Shown here piece after piece: positions 1 to 8,413 of a DNA stretch of 64,000 bases. Numbering within the stretch: position 1 is the first letter of the stretch; the number at the start of each line of letters is the position of its first letter. This stretch comes from Halomarinibacterium sedimenti (GTDB lineage: Bacteria; Bacteroidota; Bacteroidia; Flavobacteriales; Flavobacteriaceae): assembly GCF_019312585.1 (NCBI RefSeq), contig NZ_JAHWDP010000001.1, forward strand, positions 682,001 to 746,000. Direction: 5' to 3'. The notes beneath the pieces are model-generated. The model saw nothing but the letters and a program-made list of their open reading frames with translations. It was not told the DNA's origin and did not search any database. The position numbers and the translations under genes were made by a program.

Positions 1-1208
1 TCTTCGGAACGCTTTACAATACCTATAGTTTCTTCAGTTTGTATGCCAATTTGGATAACTTCAGTTATTCCGAGGCAGACATTCCTTTAGAAAAACGTCC
101 TGAAATTGACCGCTGGATCCTTTCCGAATTGAATACCTTAATTCAGAAAGTGGATGATGCCTATGCAGACTATGAGCCTACCAAGGCCACCAGAGCTATT
201 TCAGAATTTGTTCAGGAAAACCTAAGTAACTGGTTTGTACGTTTAAGCAGAAGACGTTACTGGAAAGGTAGCTACGCCGAAGATAAAATATCGGCTTATC
301 AAACCTTATACACCTGTTTGGTGACTGTAGCTCAATTAGGAGCGCCTGTAGCACCTTTCTTTATGGACCGCTTGTACAAAGATTTAACGGCTGGAACGGT
401 CCAAGGAGGTAAAGAGTCTGTACATCTAAGTAACTTTCCAAAGACAAATGCGTCTTACATAGACAAAGTCTTGGAGCGTAAAATGCAGAAGGCACAAACA
501 ATATCTTCGTTGGTTTTATCGTTACGACAACGCGAGAAGATTAAAGTGCGTCAGCCGCTTCAAAAAATTATGATTCCTGTGTTGGATGCTTCGGAAAGAG
601 AAGAAATATTAGCAGTTTCAGACTTAATTAAACACGAAGTAAACGTAAAGGAAATTGAGTTAATAAATGAAGATTCTGGTATTTTAGTAAAGCAAATAAA
701 GCCCGATTTTAAAAAGTTGGGGCCTCGTTTTGGTCAGGAAATGAAAGGGATTGCACAGGTTATTAATGGATTTGACCAAAAAGAAATTGCAACCTTAGAA
801 AAAGATGGGGAAATATCAGTTTTTCATAACGGAAAAAATAGTACATTGACCCTCGATGACGTAATCATAAGTTCTCAAGATATTGAAGGTTGGTTGGTGG
901 CAAATGCCGATGGCGTAACTGTTGCGCTAGACGTAACCATATCGCAGGAGCTTAAAAATGAAGGGATTGCTAGAGAGTTGGTAAATAGAATCCAGAACCT
1001 TAGAAAAGACTCTGGTTTTGAAGTAACAGACCGAGTAGATGTAACCCTACAAGAAGAAGCAGTATTAAAAACCGCAATTGAGCAAAATATTGAGTATATT
1101 AAACAAGAAACGTTAACCGAAGTTTTAGAATTTCAACAAGCAGTGGGAGATGGAACAGAAATTGCTTTTGATGGAATAGAAACTAGGTTACGCATTAAAA
1201 AACACTAA
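1..1208 (+). CDS. ileS: Isoleucyl-tRNA synthetase, C-terminal part (5' end outside window)
   Basis: This is the 3' end of the gene for the cytoplasmic enzyme that charges tRNA-Ile. The reading frame is open from base 3 and begins FGTLYNTYSFFSLYANLDNF, a stretch characteristic of the region just after the catalytic core of the Bacteroidota/eukaryote-like IleRS. The anticodon-binding helical domain follows (ending near base 480), then a C-terminal DUF5915-like domain with KVRQPLQK. No zinc-binding cysteine cluster is present at the C-terminus, as expected for this IleRS type. The HIGH and KMSKS motifs lie upstream of the window. A TTG at base 39 could be mistaken for a start but is internal. 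The dksA-like gene follows after 4 bp, so the two are probably co-transcribed. Confidence 0.95.
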   Translation, partial: FGTLYNTYSFFSLYANLDNFSYSEADIPLEKRPEIDRWILSELNTLIQKVDDAYADYEPTKATRAISEFVQENLSNWFVRLSRRRYWKGSYAEDKISAYQTLYTCLVTVAQLGAPVAPFFMDRLYKDLTAGTVQGGKESVHLSNFPKTNASYIDKVLERKMQKAQTISSLVLSLRQREKIKVRQPLQKIMIPVLDASEREEILAVSDLIKHEVNVKEIELINEDSGILVKQIKPDFKKLGPRFGQEMKGIAQVINGFDQKEIATLEKDGEISVFHNGKNSTLTLDDVIISSQDIEGWLVANADGVTVALDVTISQELKNEGIARELVNRIQNLRKDSGFEVTDRVDVTLQEEAVLKTAIEQNIEYIKQETLTEVLEFQQAVGDGTEIAFDGIETRLRIKKH

Positions 1209-1212
1209 AACG

Positions 1213-1596
1213 ATGGCTGAAGATTTAAAAACACGCTATAGCGATAAGGAACTTGAAGAGTTTAAATCCCTAATTGTAGAAAAAATTGCCAAAGCAAAAG
1301 AGCAATTAGCGCTTATTGAAAGTGCCTATAAAAATGATAGTAATAATGGAACAGACGATACTTCCCCAACGTTTAAAGCATTTGACGAAGGAAGCGAAGT
1401 AATGAGCAAAGAAACCTCATCGCAATTAGCCATTAGACAAGAAAAATTTATTCGGGATTTAAAAAATGCCCTTATCCGTATTGAAAATAAAACCTACGGA
1501 ATTTGCCGTGTGACAGGAAAATTAATTAATCCAGAGCGATTAAAATTAGTGCCACACGCTACCTTAAGCATTGAAGCTAAGAATATGCAAAAATAA
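1213..1596 (+). CDS. TraR/DksA family transcriptional regulator (degenerate zinc finger)
   Basis: A 127-residue cytoplasmic protein of the DksA/TraR family, whose members bind in the RNA polymerase secondary channel. The N-terminal half is a charged coiled-coil hairpin (DLKTRYSDKELEEFKSLIVEKI... region), and the C-terminal part reads YGICRVTGKLINPERL. The classical C-x2-C...C-x2-C zinc finger is reduced to a single cysteine, a common state of this protein in Bacteroidota. It starts 4 bp after ileS with an ATG and precedes a strong hairpin at 1641-1671. The ileS - dksA-like - lspA order is usual in flavobacteria. Whether it still acts as a DksA is not shown by the sequence. Confidence 0.85.
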   Translation: MAEDLKTRYSDKELEEFKSLIVEKIAKAKEQLALIESAYKNDSNNGTDDTSPTFKAFDEGSEVMSKETSSQLAIRQEKFIRDLKNALIRIENKTYGICRVTGKLINPERLKLVPHATLSIEAKNMQK

Positions 1597-1608
1597 CAAC
1601 GCCCTCTT

Positions 1609-2283
1609 TTGAATAAAAACGGCATACATAATAAGAATATAAACCCCATCGTTTTAACGTGGGGTTTTTTTCTATTACTAAACTTAGGATTCGTTGTTCA
1701 TGGGTATTCCCAAAAAGTGATTGAAAAGACTTGGGATGCCAATGCCTTTGACAAACTTGAGATTAATAGCGATGATGTTTTTAAGATTAAAATAGTAACG
1801 GAGCAAACTTCAGAAATAAAGCTTATTTCTCAAATTGAAGGAGAGAACTATGAGAATTTAAATATTGGCGCTTCAGAAAAAGGAAAAACCCTTACGTTAA
1901 AGACTACGTACAGACCCTATTTTAAACCCAAAAACGATAAACTAGCTGCACATAAAGTCATTTCAATTGAAATGATTTTGACCATTCCCGAATCTATGGA
2001 AGTAGCTATTACTGCAAAAATAGCCTCCTTAGAAATACAAGGAAGCCTACAAAAATTGGATGTTAACTTAAGAGATGGCCACTGTTTTTTAAAAGATTTC
2101 GTTGGAAATGCTAGATTAAACACAAGGGATGGTGATATTACTGTTAATGCACAACCTTGGATTGAAGGGAAGGCCATTTCAAAATATGGGATTATTAAAA
2201 ATGAATTAGTAAGCAAAGGGAAATACCTAATTAAAGCCGAAAGTGTTAACGGGAATATAAGCTTATTAAAAACTCGAGAATAA
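1609..2283 (+). CDS. Secreted protein with adhesin-like (DUF2807/DUF4097-type) repeats, hypothetical
   Basis: A 224-residue protein with an N-terminal hydrophobic segment ending in VVHGYSQ, a plausible signal peptide. The body is rich in short beta strands (KLEINSDDVFKIKIV, KLDVNLRDGHCFLKD, ARLNTRDGDITV), similar in style to head-domain/GIN-type right-handed beta-helix proteins of the DUF2807/DUF4097 group. The assignment rests on pattern only. The only start that includes the whole signal peptide is TTG at 1609, because no ATG occurs before residue 100. The first codons overlap a strong terminator hairpin, which is odd and may limit expression. lspA follows after 32 bp. Confidence 0.6.
   Translation: MNKNGIHNKNINPIVLTWGFFLLLNLGFVVHGYSQKVIEKTWDANAFDKLEINSDDVFKIKIVTEQTSEIKLISQIEGENYENLNIGASEKGKTLTLKTTYRPYFKPKNDKLAAHKVISIEMILTIPESMEVAITAKIASLEIQGSLQKLDVNLRDGHCFLKDFVGNARLNTRDGDITVNAQPWIEGKAISKYGIIKNELVSKGKYLIKAESVNGNISLLKTRE
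1641..1671 (+). terminator. Intrinsic terminator after the DksA-like gene
   Basis: AAACCCCA (1641-1648) pairs perfectly with TGGGGTTT (1660-1667), with further pairing CGT/ACG inside the loop, and a run of seven T (1665-1671) follows. This is a textbook rho-independent terminator 45 bp after the DksA-like stop codon. It lies inside the signal-peptide codons of the next open frame (TTG start at 1609), so it either ends the ileS-dksA transcript or attenuates the downstream gene. Confidence 0.75.
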
Positions 2284-2288
2284 ATACT

Positions 2289-2296
2289 TACTTTTG
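2289..2296 (+). promoter_or_regulatory. Candidate -7 promoter element for lspA
   Basis: TACTTTTG fits the Bacteroidota -7 consensus TAnnTTTG and lies 19 bp before the lspA ATG. No clear TTTG at -33 is visible, so support is moderate. Confidence 0.35.
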
Positions 2297-2315
2297 CTAC
2301 CGAATTTAAACCACT

Positions 2316-2903
2316 ATGTCCTTAAAAAAAGCAATTGTCCTTATAATTTTGGTTTTACTCCTAGACCAGATTTCAAAAATTTATATTAAAACAAATTTCA
2401 CACTTTATGAAGGTGTCGATGTTTTTAGTTGGTTTAAAATTTATTTTATCGAAAATGAAGGTATGGCTTGGGGCGCAAAAATTCCGGGGCAGTATGGCAA
2501 GCTAATTCTAACCTTATTTCGTCTTGTAGCTATTGTTGGAATTGGCTATTGGTTGTGGGACTCAGTACGGAAGAACGCTTCCAAAGTATTAATTGTTTCT
2601 ATTGCACTTATATTTGCTGGTGCCTTTGGTAACATTATCGACTCTGTTTTTTACGGAATCATTTTTAATGATAGTGCTGGGCAAGTAGCGTCTTTTATGC
2701 CTGCCGAGGGAGGGTATGGAACCTTATTCCACGGAAAAGTAGTGGACATGTTTTCGTTTTCGTTTTTCGATCCGGTTTTTAACGTTGCCGACTCCTCCAT
2801 AAGTGTGGGTGTGGCGTTACTTATTTTATTTAATAAACGAGCTTTTCCTAAGAAGAAAGAAGATGAAAAAGTAGAAGAAGAAACCGTAGAGATTGCTTCC
2901 TAA
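2316..2903 (+). CDS. lspA: Lipoprotein signal peptidase (signal peptidase II)
   Basis: An inner-membrane aspartyl protease that removes the signal peptide of diacylglyceryl-prolipoproteins at the lipobox cysteine. The protein is 195 residues with four hydrophobic segments. It has the conserved NEGMAWG loop (N47) and the two catalytic aspartates, in GNIID (D109) and FNVAD (D159). A charged Lys/Glu tail extends past the last helix, common in Bacteroidota LspA. The window encodes several lipoprotein substrates (for example at 15016, 23592, 25110, 26893 and 50348). The stop overlaps the stop of the convergent histidine kinase gene by 4 bp, leaving no room for a terminator between them. Confidence 0.95.
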   Translation: MSLKKAIVLIILVLLLDQISKIYIKTNFTLYEGVDVFSWFKIYFIENEGMAWGAKIPGQYGKLILTLFRLVAIVGIGYWLWDSVRKNASKVLIVSIALIFAGAFGNIIDSVFYGIIFNDSAGQVASFMPAEGGYGTLFHGKVVDMFSFSFFDPVFNVADSSISVGVALLILFNKRAFPKKKEDEKVEEETVEIAS

Positions 2904-4036
2904 AAACGAATTATAAAGGTAGTTCCAAGGTCAACGGTACTTTCTACTTCAATAGTTCCTTGTAACATTTCTACTTGATTTTTTACAATAAACAAACCTA
3001 TACCCACAGCATCTTCTCTATCGTGGAAAGTTTGATACATATTAAAGATTTTATTTCCGTATTTTTTAAGATCAATCCCTAAACCATTATCCTTAACCAT
3101 AAGACAGGGTTTGCCATCTTCCATATAGGTATATAAATCTATAACAGGTTTTCTATCTATATGACGATATTTTATAGCATTGGAAATTAAGTTCATTAAA
3201 ATGCTTTCCATGTAAAAAGGGATGTATTCTATGGAAGGAACTTCAGAAAATTCTGAAAAAACCTCTCCTTCATTTTCACGAATATGAAGAGATAATGAAT
3301 TAAGAACCGATTTTAAGGTTTCAGAAAAATAAACTGTCTCCTTTTCTTTAAGTGATTTATTTTGAGCAGAAACAATCTCATTTAAATGTTCCACAGTTGT
3401 ATTTAAACTTTCAGAAATTTTGAAAAGATTGTTTTTCAAGTCTTCTTCATCCTCTTGAGAAGAATCTTTTAACAACTCCATTGTTAAATTAAGATTACTC
3501 GCGTGAGAGCGTAAATTATGTGAGACGATATAGGCAAAGTTGAACATTCTTGAGTTCTGAGACTCAATAGTGCGTAATGATTTTTCGAGATTTAATTCTT
3601 TTAATTTTTCTTCGTTTATATCTTGAAAAACTCCCTGGATTCCAATAATTTCATTCGATGGGGAATAAATTGGAGTTCCAATCGCTTTTGCCCAAAAGGA
3701 TTGTTTATCAAACGTCATCATCTTAATAACAACCGAGAAAGATTTTCCATTCCCGCAATCATAAAAAGTTTTGGCAGCCAAATCTTGATGCTCTGGAGCA
3801 AAAAAATCCTTGGCGTTTCGCAATGATGGTATATAATCTTTAGGAGTATTTAGGATTCTTCTTGCTTCAGTATCTAAAAAACTCGTCTTTTCTTCAAAGT
3901 CAATTCGCCAACCACCAGAAGCAGTTAACTTAGCTAACTCTTTATAATAAAAACTGTTGAAAGGTTCTGTTTTAGAAGAACTTGGTAGAGTTTGGTCTAA
4001 AAAAATATTTTTCCTCTTATGCGCTAAGAAGTTCAT
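2900..4036 (-). CDS. PAS domain sensor histidine kinase (soluble)
   Basis: A 378-residue kinase without membrane segments. A PAS/PAC sensor domain (about residues 35-145, ending GIQGVFQDINEEK) is followed by a dimerisation/phosphoacceptor helix with VSHNLRSHAS (phospho-accepting His173). A HATPase_c domain follows with N-box LISNAIKYR, G1 VKDNGLGID and G2 VGIGLFIVKN. The SHNLRSHASN form of the H-box is frequent in flavobacterial PAS kinases. No response regulator is adjacent, so its partner is unknown. It converges on lspA with a 4-bp stop overlap. Confidence 0.85.
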   Translation of the reverse strand: MNFLAHKRKNIFLDQTLPSSSKTEPFNSFYYKELAKLTASGGWRIDFEEKTSFLDTEARRILNTPKDYIPSLRNAKDFFAPEHQDLAAKTFYDCGNGKSFSVVIKMMTFDKQSFWAKAIGTPIYSPSNEIIGIQGVFQDINEEKLKELNLEKSLRTIESQNSRMFNFAYIVSHNLRSHASNLNLTMELLKDSSQEDEEDLKNNLFKISESLNTTVEHLNEIVSAQNKSLKEKETVYFSETLKSVLNSLSLHIRENEGEVFSEFSEVPSIEYIPFYMESILMNLISNAIKYRHIDRKPVIDLYTYMEDGKPCLMVKDNGLGIDLKKYGNKIFNMYQTFHDREDAVGIGLFIVKNQVEMLQGTIEVESTVDLGTTFIIRF

Positions 4037-4102
4037 AATCGTAAATTTGGGGGGTGGAAAGATAGTAAATTTTACAAAATGTACAATATTTCCTACAAAA
4101 AA

Positions 4103-4663
4103 TTAAAAATGATATAATTTATCAGGAGTTACACAAAAATGAAGCGGAATATCTTGCACCTCATTTTTCAATGTGTTTTCAGGCTCAAAAAAAGAAAGTC
4201 CTACAAAGACACAACTGTCATTACACTCTTGTAAAAAACGATCATAAAACCCTTTCCCATACCCTATTCTATTCCCTTTTTTGTCGTAAGCCAACAGTGG
4301 GACAAACACCACCTCCATTTTGTTGGCTGGTATTTCAATTCCGTCAACTGGTTCGGGAATACCATAAGAAGATTTCTTTAAAACGGTATTTTCTTGTAAA
4401 AGGATATGCTTCATTTTACCTGAATCAAATTCAGCTTTAGGAACTACAATGCTCTTGTCACGTCCTTGAAGAATATGCAATAGATATTCGGTATTAACTT
4501 CTTTTTTGCTTGAAATAGGTAAAAAAATGTGGAAATATGTTCTATGCCAAATGGGAAGATTAAGTGATTGGTTTGCAATGTCTAAACTAAGAGCCTCTAT
4601 ATCCTCTTGAGTAAGTTTATCACGTTTGCCCTTATAAAGAATTCGTAAGGCTGCTTTATTCAT
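4103..4663 (-). CDS. 5-formyltetrahydrofolate cyclo-ligase
   Basis: A 186-residue cytoplasmic enzyme converting 5-formyl-THF to 5,10-methenyl-THF with ATP, a folate salvage step. The family signature near the C-terminus is clear: RIGYGKGFYDRFL, with the glycine-rich substrate/ATP loop, plus the upstream FVPLLAYDKKGNR. The N-terminal RILYKGKRDKLT matches the usual basic start. The start codon overlaps the stop of the upstream aspartoacylase-like gene by one base (TAATG), so the gene is translationally coupled at the end of a three-gene operon with rimK. The other two genes have no obvious folate role. Confidence 0.9.
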   Translation of the reverse strand: MNKAALRILYKGKRDKLTQEDIEALSLDIANQSLNLPIWHRTYFHIFLPISSKKEVNTEYLLHILQGRDKSIVVPKAEFDSGKMKHILLQENTVLKKSSYGIPEPVDGIEIPANKMEVVFVPLLAYDKKGNRIGYGKGFYDRFLQECNDSCVFVGLSFFEPENTLKNEVQDIPLHFCVTPDKLYHF

Positions 4664-5634
4664 TACAACACGTTTGTAGAAATATGAAACAATGCATCAC
4701 CCTGATACACCAAAGGTGCTTCATTTACATTAAAAACATAGCCTTCATTACTTGCTTTAATCCAAAAATGTATCTTCCCAAAAGGATCTGTAATATGCCC
4801 CATTACCTCTCCACGTTTTACAAACTGTCCCACTTTTATGGAAGACTTAAACATTCCTGAAGCCTGTGCTCTAATCCATTTACTACTATCAATGGTAATT
4901 GTCGGTTTTGTGGGGGATGACACTTTAAACTTGTTTTGAAGCATTCCCAAATGATGCAGCACTCTTTTTGATCCATTTACACCTGTGTTACTAACAATAC
5001 TATCAATGGAGTTTGATTTCCCACCTTCAAACAAAAGCATAGGAACACCTTGTTTTTTACAAGCATTCCTAAAAGACTTCTGTAAATTCTTAGAATATAA
5101 AATAAAAGGAGCATTAAAGACTTTTGCCATAGAAGCAAGATGTTTGTCATTCCTTTCAATTCTTATGTGTGGAGCGTTAAATCGGCTCGAACCTCCCGTA
5201 TGAAAATCGAAACAATAATCTACATGAGGCACAATTTCATTCATTAATTTATAGGCAACTTGCGCTGCCAAAGACCCTTTTTTACTGCCAGGAAAAGACC
5301 GATTTAAATCTCGTCCATCTGGAAAATCTCTTACCTTTTGTAAAAAGCCAAAAACATTCACAATAGGAATGCTAATGGTCGTTCCAATTTTAGGCTTATT
5401 AATCCCTTTAGAAACCAATTGCCTCACAATCTCTACCCCATTTACCTCATCACCATGTATCCCCGCCGTAAATAGAACTACTGGACCTTCATAAAGTGAA
5501 TGTTCTACAATAATAGGCACATCTATAGGGGTATTGGTATGTAGTTTGGCGAAGCTAAAATTGAGCTCTCTAGAAGTTCCCGGAAGAATTTCTTCTCCAA
5601 AAATATGAATAGGTGATGCCTTTTTCTTCGCCAT
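4663..5634 (-). CDS. Succinylglutamate desuccinylase/aspartoacylase family zinc hydrolase
   Basis: A 323-residue zinc-dependent amidohydrolase of the AstE/AspA (M14-like) superfamily. Zinc-ligand motifs are AGIHGDEVNG (His and Glu) and CFDFHTGG (third ligand His); DLNRSFPG supplies the substrate arginine. The C-terminal part (from about residue 235) looks like a barrel/lipoyl-like beta domain. The gene starts in a 1-base stop/start overlap with rimK upstream. RimK ligases add amino acids such as glutamate to proteins or peptides, so this neighbour may trim or reverse that product. That is inference; the substrate cannot be read from sequence. Confidence 0.85.
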   Translation of the reverse strand: MAKKKASPIHIFGEEILPGTSRELNFSFAKLHTNTPIDVPIIVEHSLYEGPVVLFTAGIHGDEVNGVEIVRQLVSKGINKPKIGTTISIPIVNVFGFLQKVRDFPDGRDLNRSFPGSKKGSLAAQVAYKLMNEIVPHVDYCFDFHTGGSSRFNAPHIRIERNDKHLASMAKVFNAPFILYSKNLQKSFRNACKKQGVPMLLFEGGKSNSIDSIVSNTGVNGSKRVLHHLGMLQNKFKVSSPTKPTITIDSSKWIRAQASGMFKSSIKVGQFVKRGEVMGHITDPFGKIHFWIKASNEGYVFNVNEAPLVYQGDALFHISTNVL

Positions 5635-6506
5635 TATTTATTGTTTCGTTCTATATAAGTAATAATACTTTGAGCAATATCAATACCTGTTGTGGTTTCA
5701 ATACCCTCTAGCCCAGGGGTCGAATTTATTTCCAACACCAATGGGCCTTCTTTACCTTGTAAAATATCGACTCCACAAACTCCTAACCCAAGAGCCTTTG
5801 CTGCTTTTAGTGCAATTGTTTCCTCCTCATGAGTTAGTTTTATTTGTTCTGAAGAACCTCCTCTATGGAGATTACTCCTAAAGTCACCTTCTTTACTTTG
5901 CCTTTTCATAGAAGCGACAACTTTACCATCTACCACAATAGCTCTTAAATCGCACCCCTTAGATTCGGCAATAAACTCTTGAACAATAAACCGAACATTA
6001 GCTGTTTTTAAGGTTTCAATGGTAGATAATGCCGAGGCTTGGGTTTCAGCTAAAATAACGCCTTGCCCATGGGTCCCTTGCAGAATTTTTATAATAAGTG
6101 GCGCTTTTCCAAATAATGCGAGTAACACTTCAGCATCATAGGTGTTCCCTAAAAATGTCTTTGGTGTAGCAATTCCATACTGTGCTAAAATCTGAAAACA
6201 TGTCCATTTATTTCGGGATTGCAATATGGCCTCGGCTCCAACTACCGAAAAAACATTCATACACTCCAAATGCCGCACCAATGAAGACCCCATATAGGTG
6301 TTGGAGGCTCCAATCCTTGGAATAATGGCGTCTAAATCGTCCACTCGTTCATCTGTATAATACAATACAGGTTGGTTATTTTCTATAGCCACGGTACATA
6401 AATTAGGATCTAAAACCTCCATGGTGTGGTTTCTAGCCAATCCAGCTTTTAGTAAGCTTTTGGTAGAGTATAAATTTTCTCCTCGAGAAAGTACAGCGAT
6501 GTTCAT
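5634..6506 (-). CDS. rimK: RimK-type ATP-grasp ligase (ribosomal protein S6 modification protein)
   Basis: A 290-residue ATP-grasp enzyme of the RimK family, which ligates amino acids (classically glutamates) to a carboxylate such as the C-terminus of ribosomal protein S6. The start MNIAVLSRGENLYSTKSLLK matches known RimK N-termini, so the ATG at 6506 is preferred over an in-frame start at 6563. ATP-grasp signatures seen are the nucleotide-binding strand LIIKILQGTHGQGV, the RAIVVDGKVVASMKR segment, and the metal-binding VLEINSTPGLEG. It heads an operon with the aspartoacylase-like hydrolase and 5-formyl-THF cyclo-ligase, joined by TAATG junctions. It is transcribed divergently from uvrC with a 110-bp gap. 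Confidence 0.88.
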   Translation of the reverse strand: MNIAVLSRGENLYSTKSLLKAGLARNHTMEVLDPNLCTVAIENNQPVLYYTDERVDDLDAIIPRIGASNTYMGSSLVRHLECMNVFSVVGAEAILQSRNKWTCFQILAQYGIATPKTFLGNTYDAEVLLALFGKAPLIIKILQGTHGQGVILAETQASALSTIETLKTANVRFIVQEFIAESKGCDLRAIVVDGKVVASMKRQSKEGDFRSNLHRGGSSEQIKLTHEEETIALKAAKALGLGVCGVDILQGKEGPLVLEINSTPGLEGIETTTGIDIAQSIITYIERNNK

Positions 6507-6604
6507 ATAGTACAGATGTGGTATGCAATTTACTAAAAAAGAACATTGAAGATGTTTTAACAATTTTTAAAATTGAATTCCTTATTAGAAATAGGAACAT
6601 CTCT

Positions 6605-6612
6605 TATCTTTG
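6605..6612 (+). promoter_or_regulatory. -7 promoter element directly before uvrC
   Basis: TATCTTTG matches TAnnTTTG exactly and ends 4 bp before the uvrC ATG at 6617. If the transcription start lies about 4-5 nt after the element, as usual in Bacteroidota, the uvrC mRNA would be leaderless. No good -33 TTTG is seen. Confidence 0.5.
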
Positions 6613-6616
6613 AAGT

Positions 6617-8413
6617 ATGTCTGCAACTTCGGTAAAGCTTCAAATCTCAACACTTCCTAACGCCCCAGGGGTATATCAATACTATGATAAAGATGGGAAG
6701 TTGTTGTATGTAGGTAAGGCAAAGGATTTGAAAAAGCGAGTGACCTCCTACTTTACCAAACAACATGACAACGGTAAAACGCGCATACTTGTAAAGAAAA
6801 TTGCTAACATTAAACACATTGTAGTTGCAACCGAAACCGATGCCTTACTTCTTGAAAACAACCTCATCAAAAAATATCAGCCTCGGTATAATGTCATGCT
6901 TAAGGACGATAAGTCCTATCCGTGGTTATGTATTAAAAAAGAACGTTTCCCTAGAGTGTTTTCTACCAGAAAAATTATAAAAGATGGCAGTGAGTACTAT
7001 GGCCCTTATACGAGCGGCAAAACAGTGTATACACTTTTAGATTTAATAAAAGGATTATACCCACTCCGTACGTGTAATTATGATTTAGCGGAAGAAAAAA
7101 TCCAAGCAGGAAAATATAAGGTTTGTCTTGAATATCATTTAGGAAATTGTTTAGGGCCTTGTGAAGGCAAATATTCTGAAGCGGCTTATAACGAAAATAT
7201 AAATGCTATTCGGAATATCTTAAAAGGGAATTTTAAAGAATCTCTCAACGGATTTAAAAAGCAAATGAAATCCTTAGCCCAAGATTTACAATTTGAAGAA
7301 GCACAACGCGTTAAAGAAAAAATAGACATCCTAGAAAACTACCAAGCAAAATCAACGGTGGTGAATCCTAAAATTAATAATGTAGATGTTTTCTCTATTG
7401 TTTCAGATGAGAGTTATGCCTATGTTAATTTTCTTCAGATTTCTTTTGGGAATATAGTGCGCTCCCATACTTTGGAAATAAAGAAAAAGCTGGAAGAAAC
7501 CGATGCAGAACTACTAGAACTTTCCATCGTAGAAATTAGACAACGTTTCCATTCGCAATCCAAAGAAATTTTCGTTCCTTTTGAAATTGAAGTGGAAGAA
7601 GGTGTGCATGTTTATATTCCGAAGGTGGGCGATAAGAAAAAGATTTTAGACCTTTCCGAAAGAAATGCAAAATACTATCGTTTAGAAAAACTGAAACAAG
7701 CAAGAATCGTAGATCCAGATCGTCATGAAAAACGCATCATGGCACAAATGAAAAAGGATTTACGTTTAACCGAAGAACCTAGACATATTGAATGTTTCGA
7801 CAATAGTAATATTCAAGGAACGCATCCAGTAGCGGCCTGTGTGGTTTTCAAAAATGGAAAACCGAGTAAAAAAGACTATCGTAAATTCAATATAAAAACG
7901 GTAGAAGGTCCAGATGATTTTGCTTCGATGGAGGAGGTTGTCTATAGAAGGTATAAAAGATTGTTGGATGAGGGGCAACCTTTACCACAACTTATCATCA
8001 TAGATGGGGGAAAGGGTCAACTTTCTTCAGCATTAAAAAGTTTGGATGCCTTAAACCTACGTGGAAAAATTGCGATTATAGGTATTGCCAAACGATTGGA
8101 AGAATTGTTTTACCCTAACGATCCTATCCCGTTATATTTAGATAAAAAATCTGAAACATTAAAGATTATTCAGCAACTAAGAAATGAAGCACATCGTTTT
8201 GGAATAACATTCCATAGAGATAAACGAAGTAAAGACGCCCTAAATACCACCTTGGAAACTATTCCAGGGATTGGAGAAAAAACTGTGGCAGAATTATTAA
8301 AACAATTTAAAAGTACAAAACGTATAGGTAAAGCTTCTTTTGACGAATTAGAAGCCGTCGTAGGCGCAAGTAGAGCAAAAAAAATAATAACCCATTTTCA
8401 AAATATTACTTGA
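6617..8413 (+). CDS. uvrC: Excinuclease ABC subunit C
   Basis: A 598-residue nuclease subunit of the UvrABC nucleotide-excision repair complex, making both incisions around a lesion. Domains in order: GIY-YIG nuclease (residues about 14-95, with GVYQYYDKDGKLLYVGKA), a cysteine-containing segment (CNYDL, CLEYHLGNCLGPCEG), a UVR motif (LAQDLQFEEAQRVKEKI), an RNase H-like nuclease (IECFDNSNIQGTHPVAACV, IIDGGKGQL), and C-terminal helix-hairpin-helix (IPGIGEKTVAELLKQF). Full length for the family. The ATG at 6617 is the only sensible start. The stop overlaps the TTG start of the patatin gene by 4 bp. Confidence 0.97.
   Translation: MSATSVKLQISTLPNAPGVYQYYDKDGKLLYVGKAKDLKKRVTSYFTKQHDNGKTRILVKKIANIKHIVVATETDALLLENNLIKKYQPRYNVMLKDDKSYPWLCIKKERFPRVFSTRKIIKDGSEYYGPYTSGKTVYTLLDLIKGLYPLRTCNYDLAEEKIQAGKYKVCLEYHLGNCLGPCEGKYSEAAYNENINAIRNILKGNFKESLNGFKKQMKSLAQDLQFEEAQRVKEKIDILENYQAKSTVVNPKINNVDVFSIVSDESYAYVNFLQISFGNIVRSHTLEIKKKLEETDAELLELSIVEIRQRFHSQSKEIFVPFEIEVEEGVHVYIPKVGDKKKILDLSERNAKYYRLEKLKQARIVDPDRHEKRIMAQMKKDLRLTEEPRHIECFDNSNIQGTHPVAACVVFKNGKPSKKDYRKFNIKTVEGPDDFASMEEVVYRRYKRLLDEGQPLPQLIIIDGGKGQLSSALKSLDALNLRGKIAIIGIAKRLEELFYPNDPIPLYLDKKSETLKIIQQLRNEAHRFGITFHRDKRSKDALNTTLETIPGIGEKTVAELLKQFKSTKRIGKASFDELEAVVGASRAKKIITHFQNIT

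Noticed and set aside
39-1208. TTG at base 39 as start of the ileS fragment
   Set aside because: The frame is open to the window edge and upstream codons read as conserved IleRS sequence (FGTLYNTYSFFS), so the gene is 5'-truncated by the window.
5634-6563. rimK start at 6563
   Set aside because: The 19 extra residues do not match RimK N-termini; MNIAVLSRG at 6506 is the conserved start.
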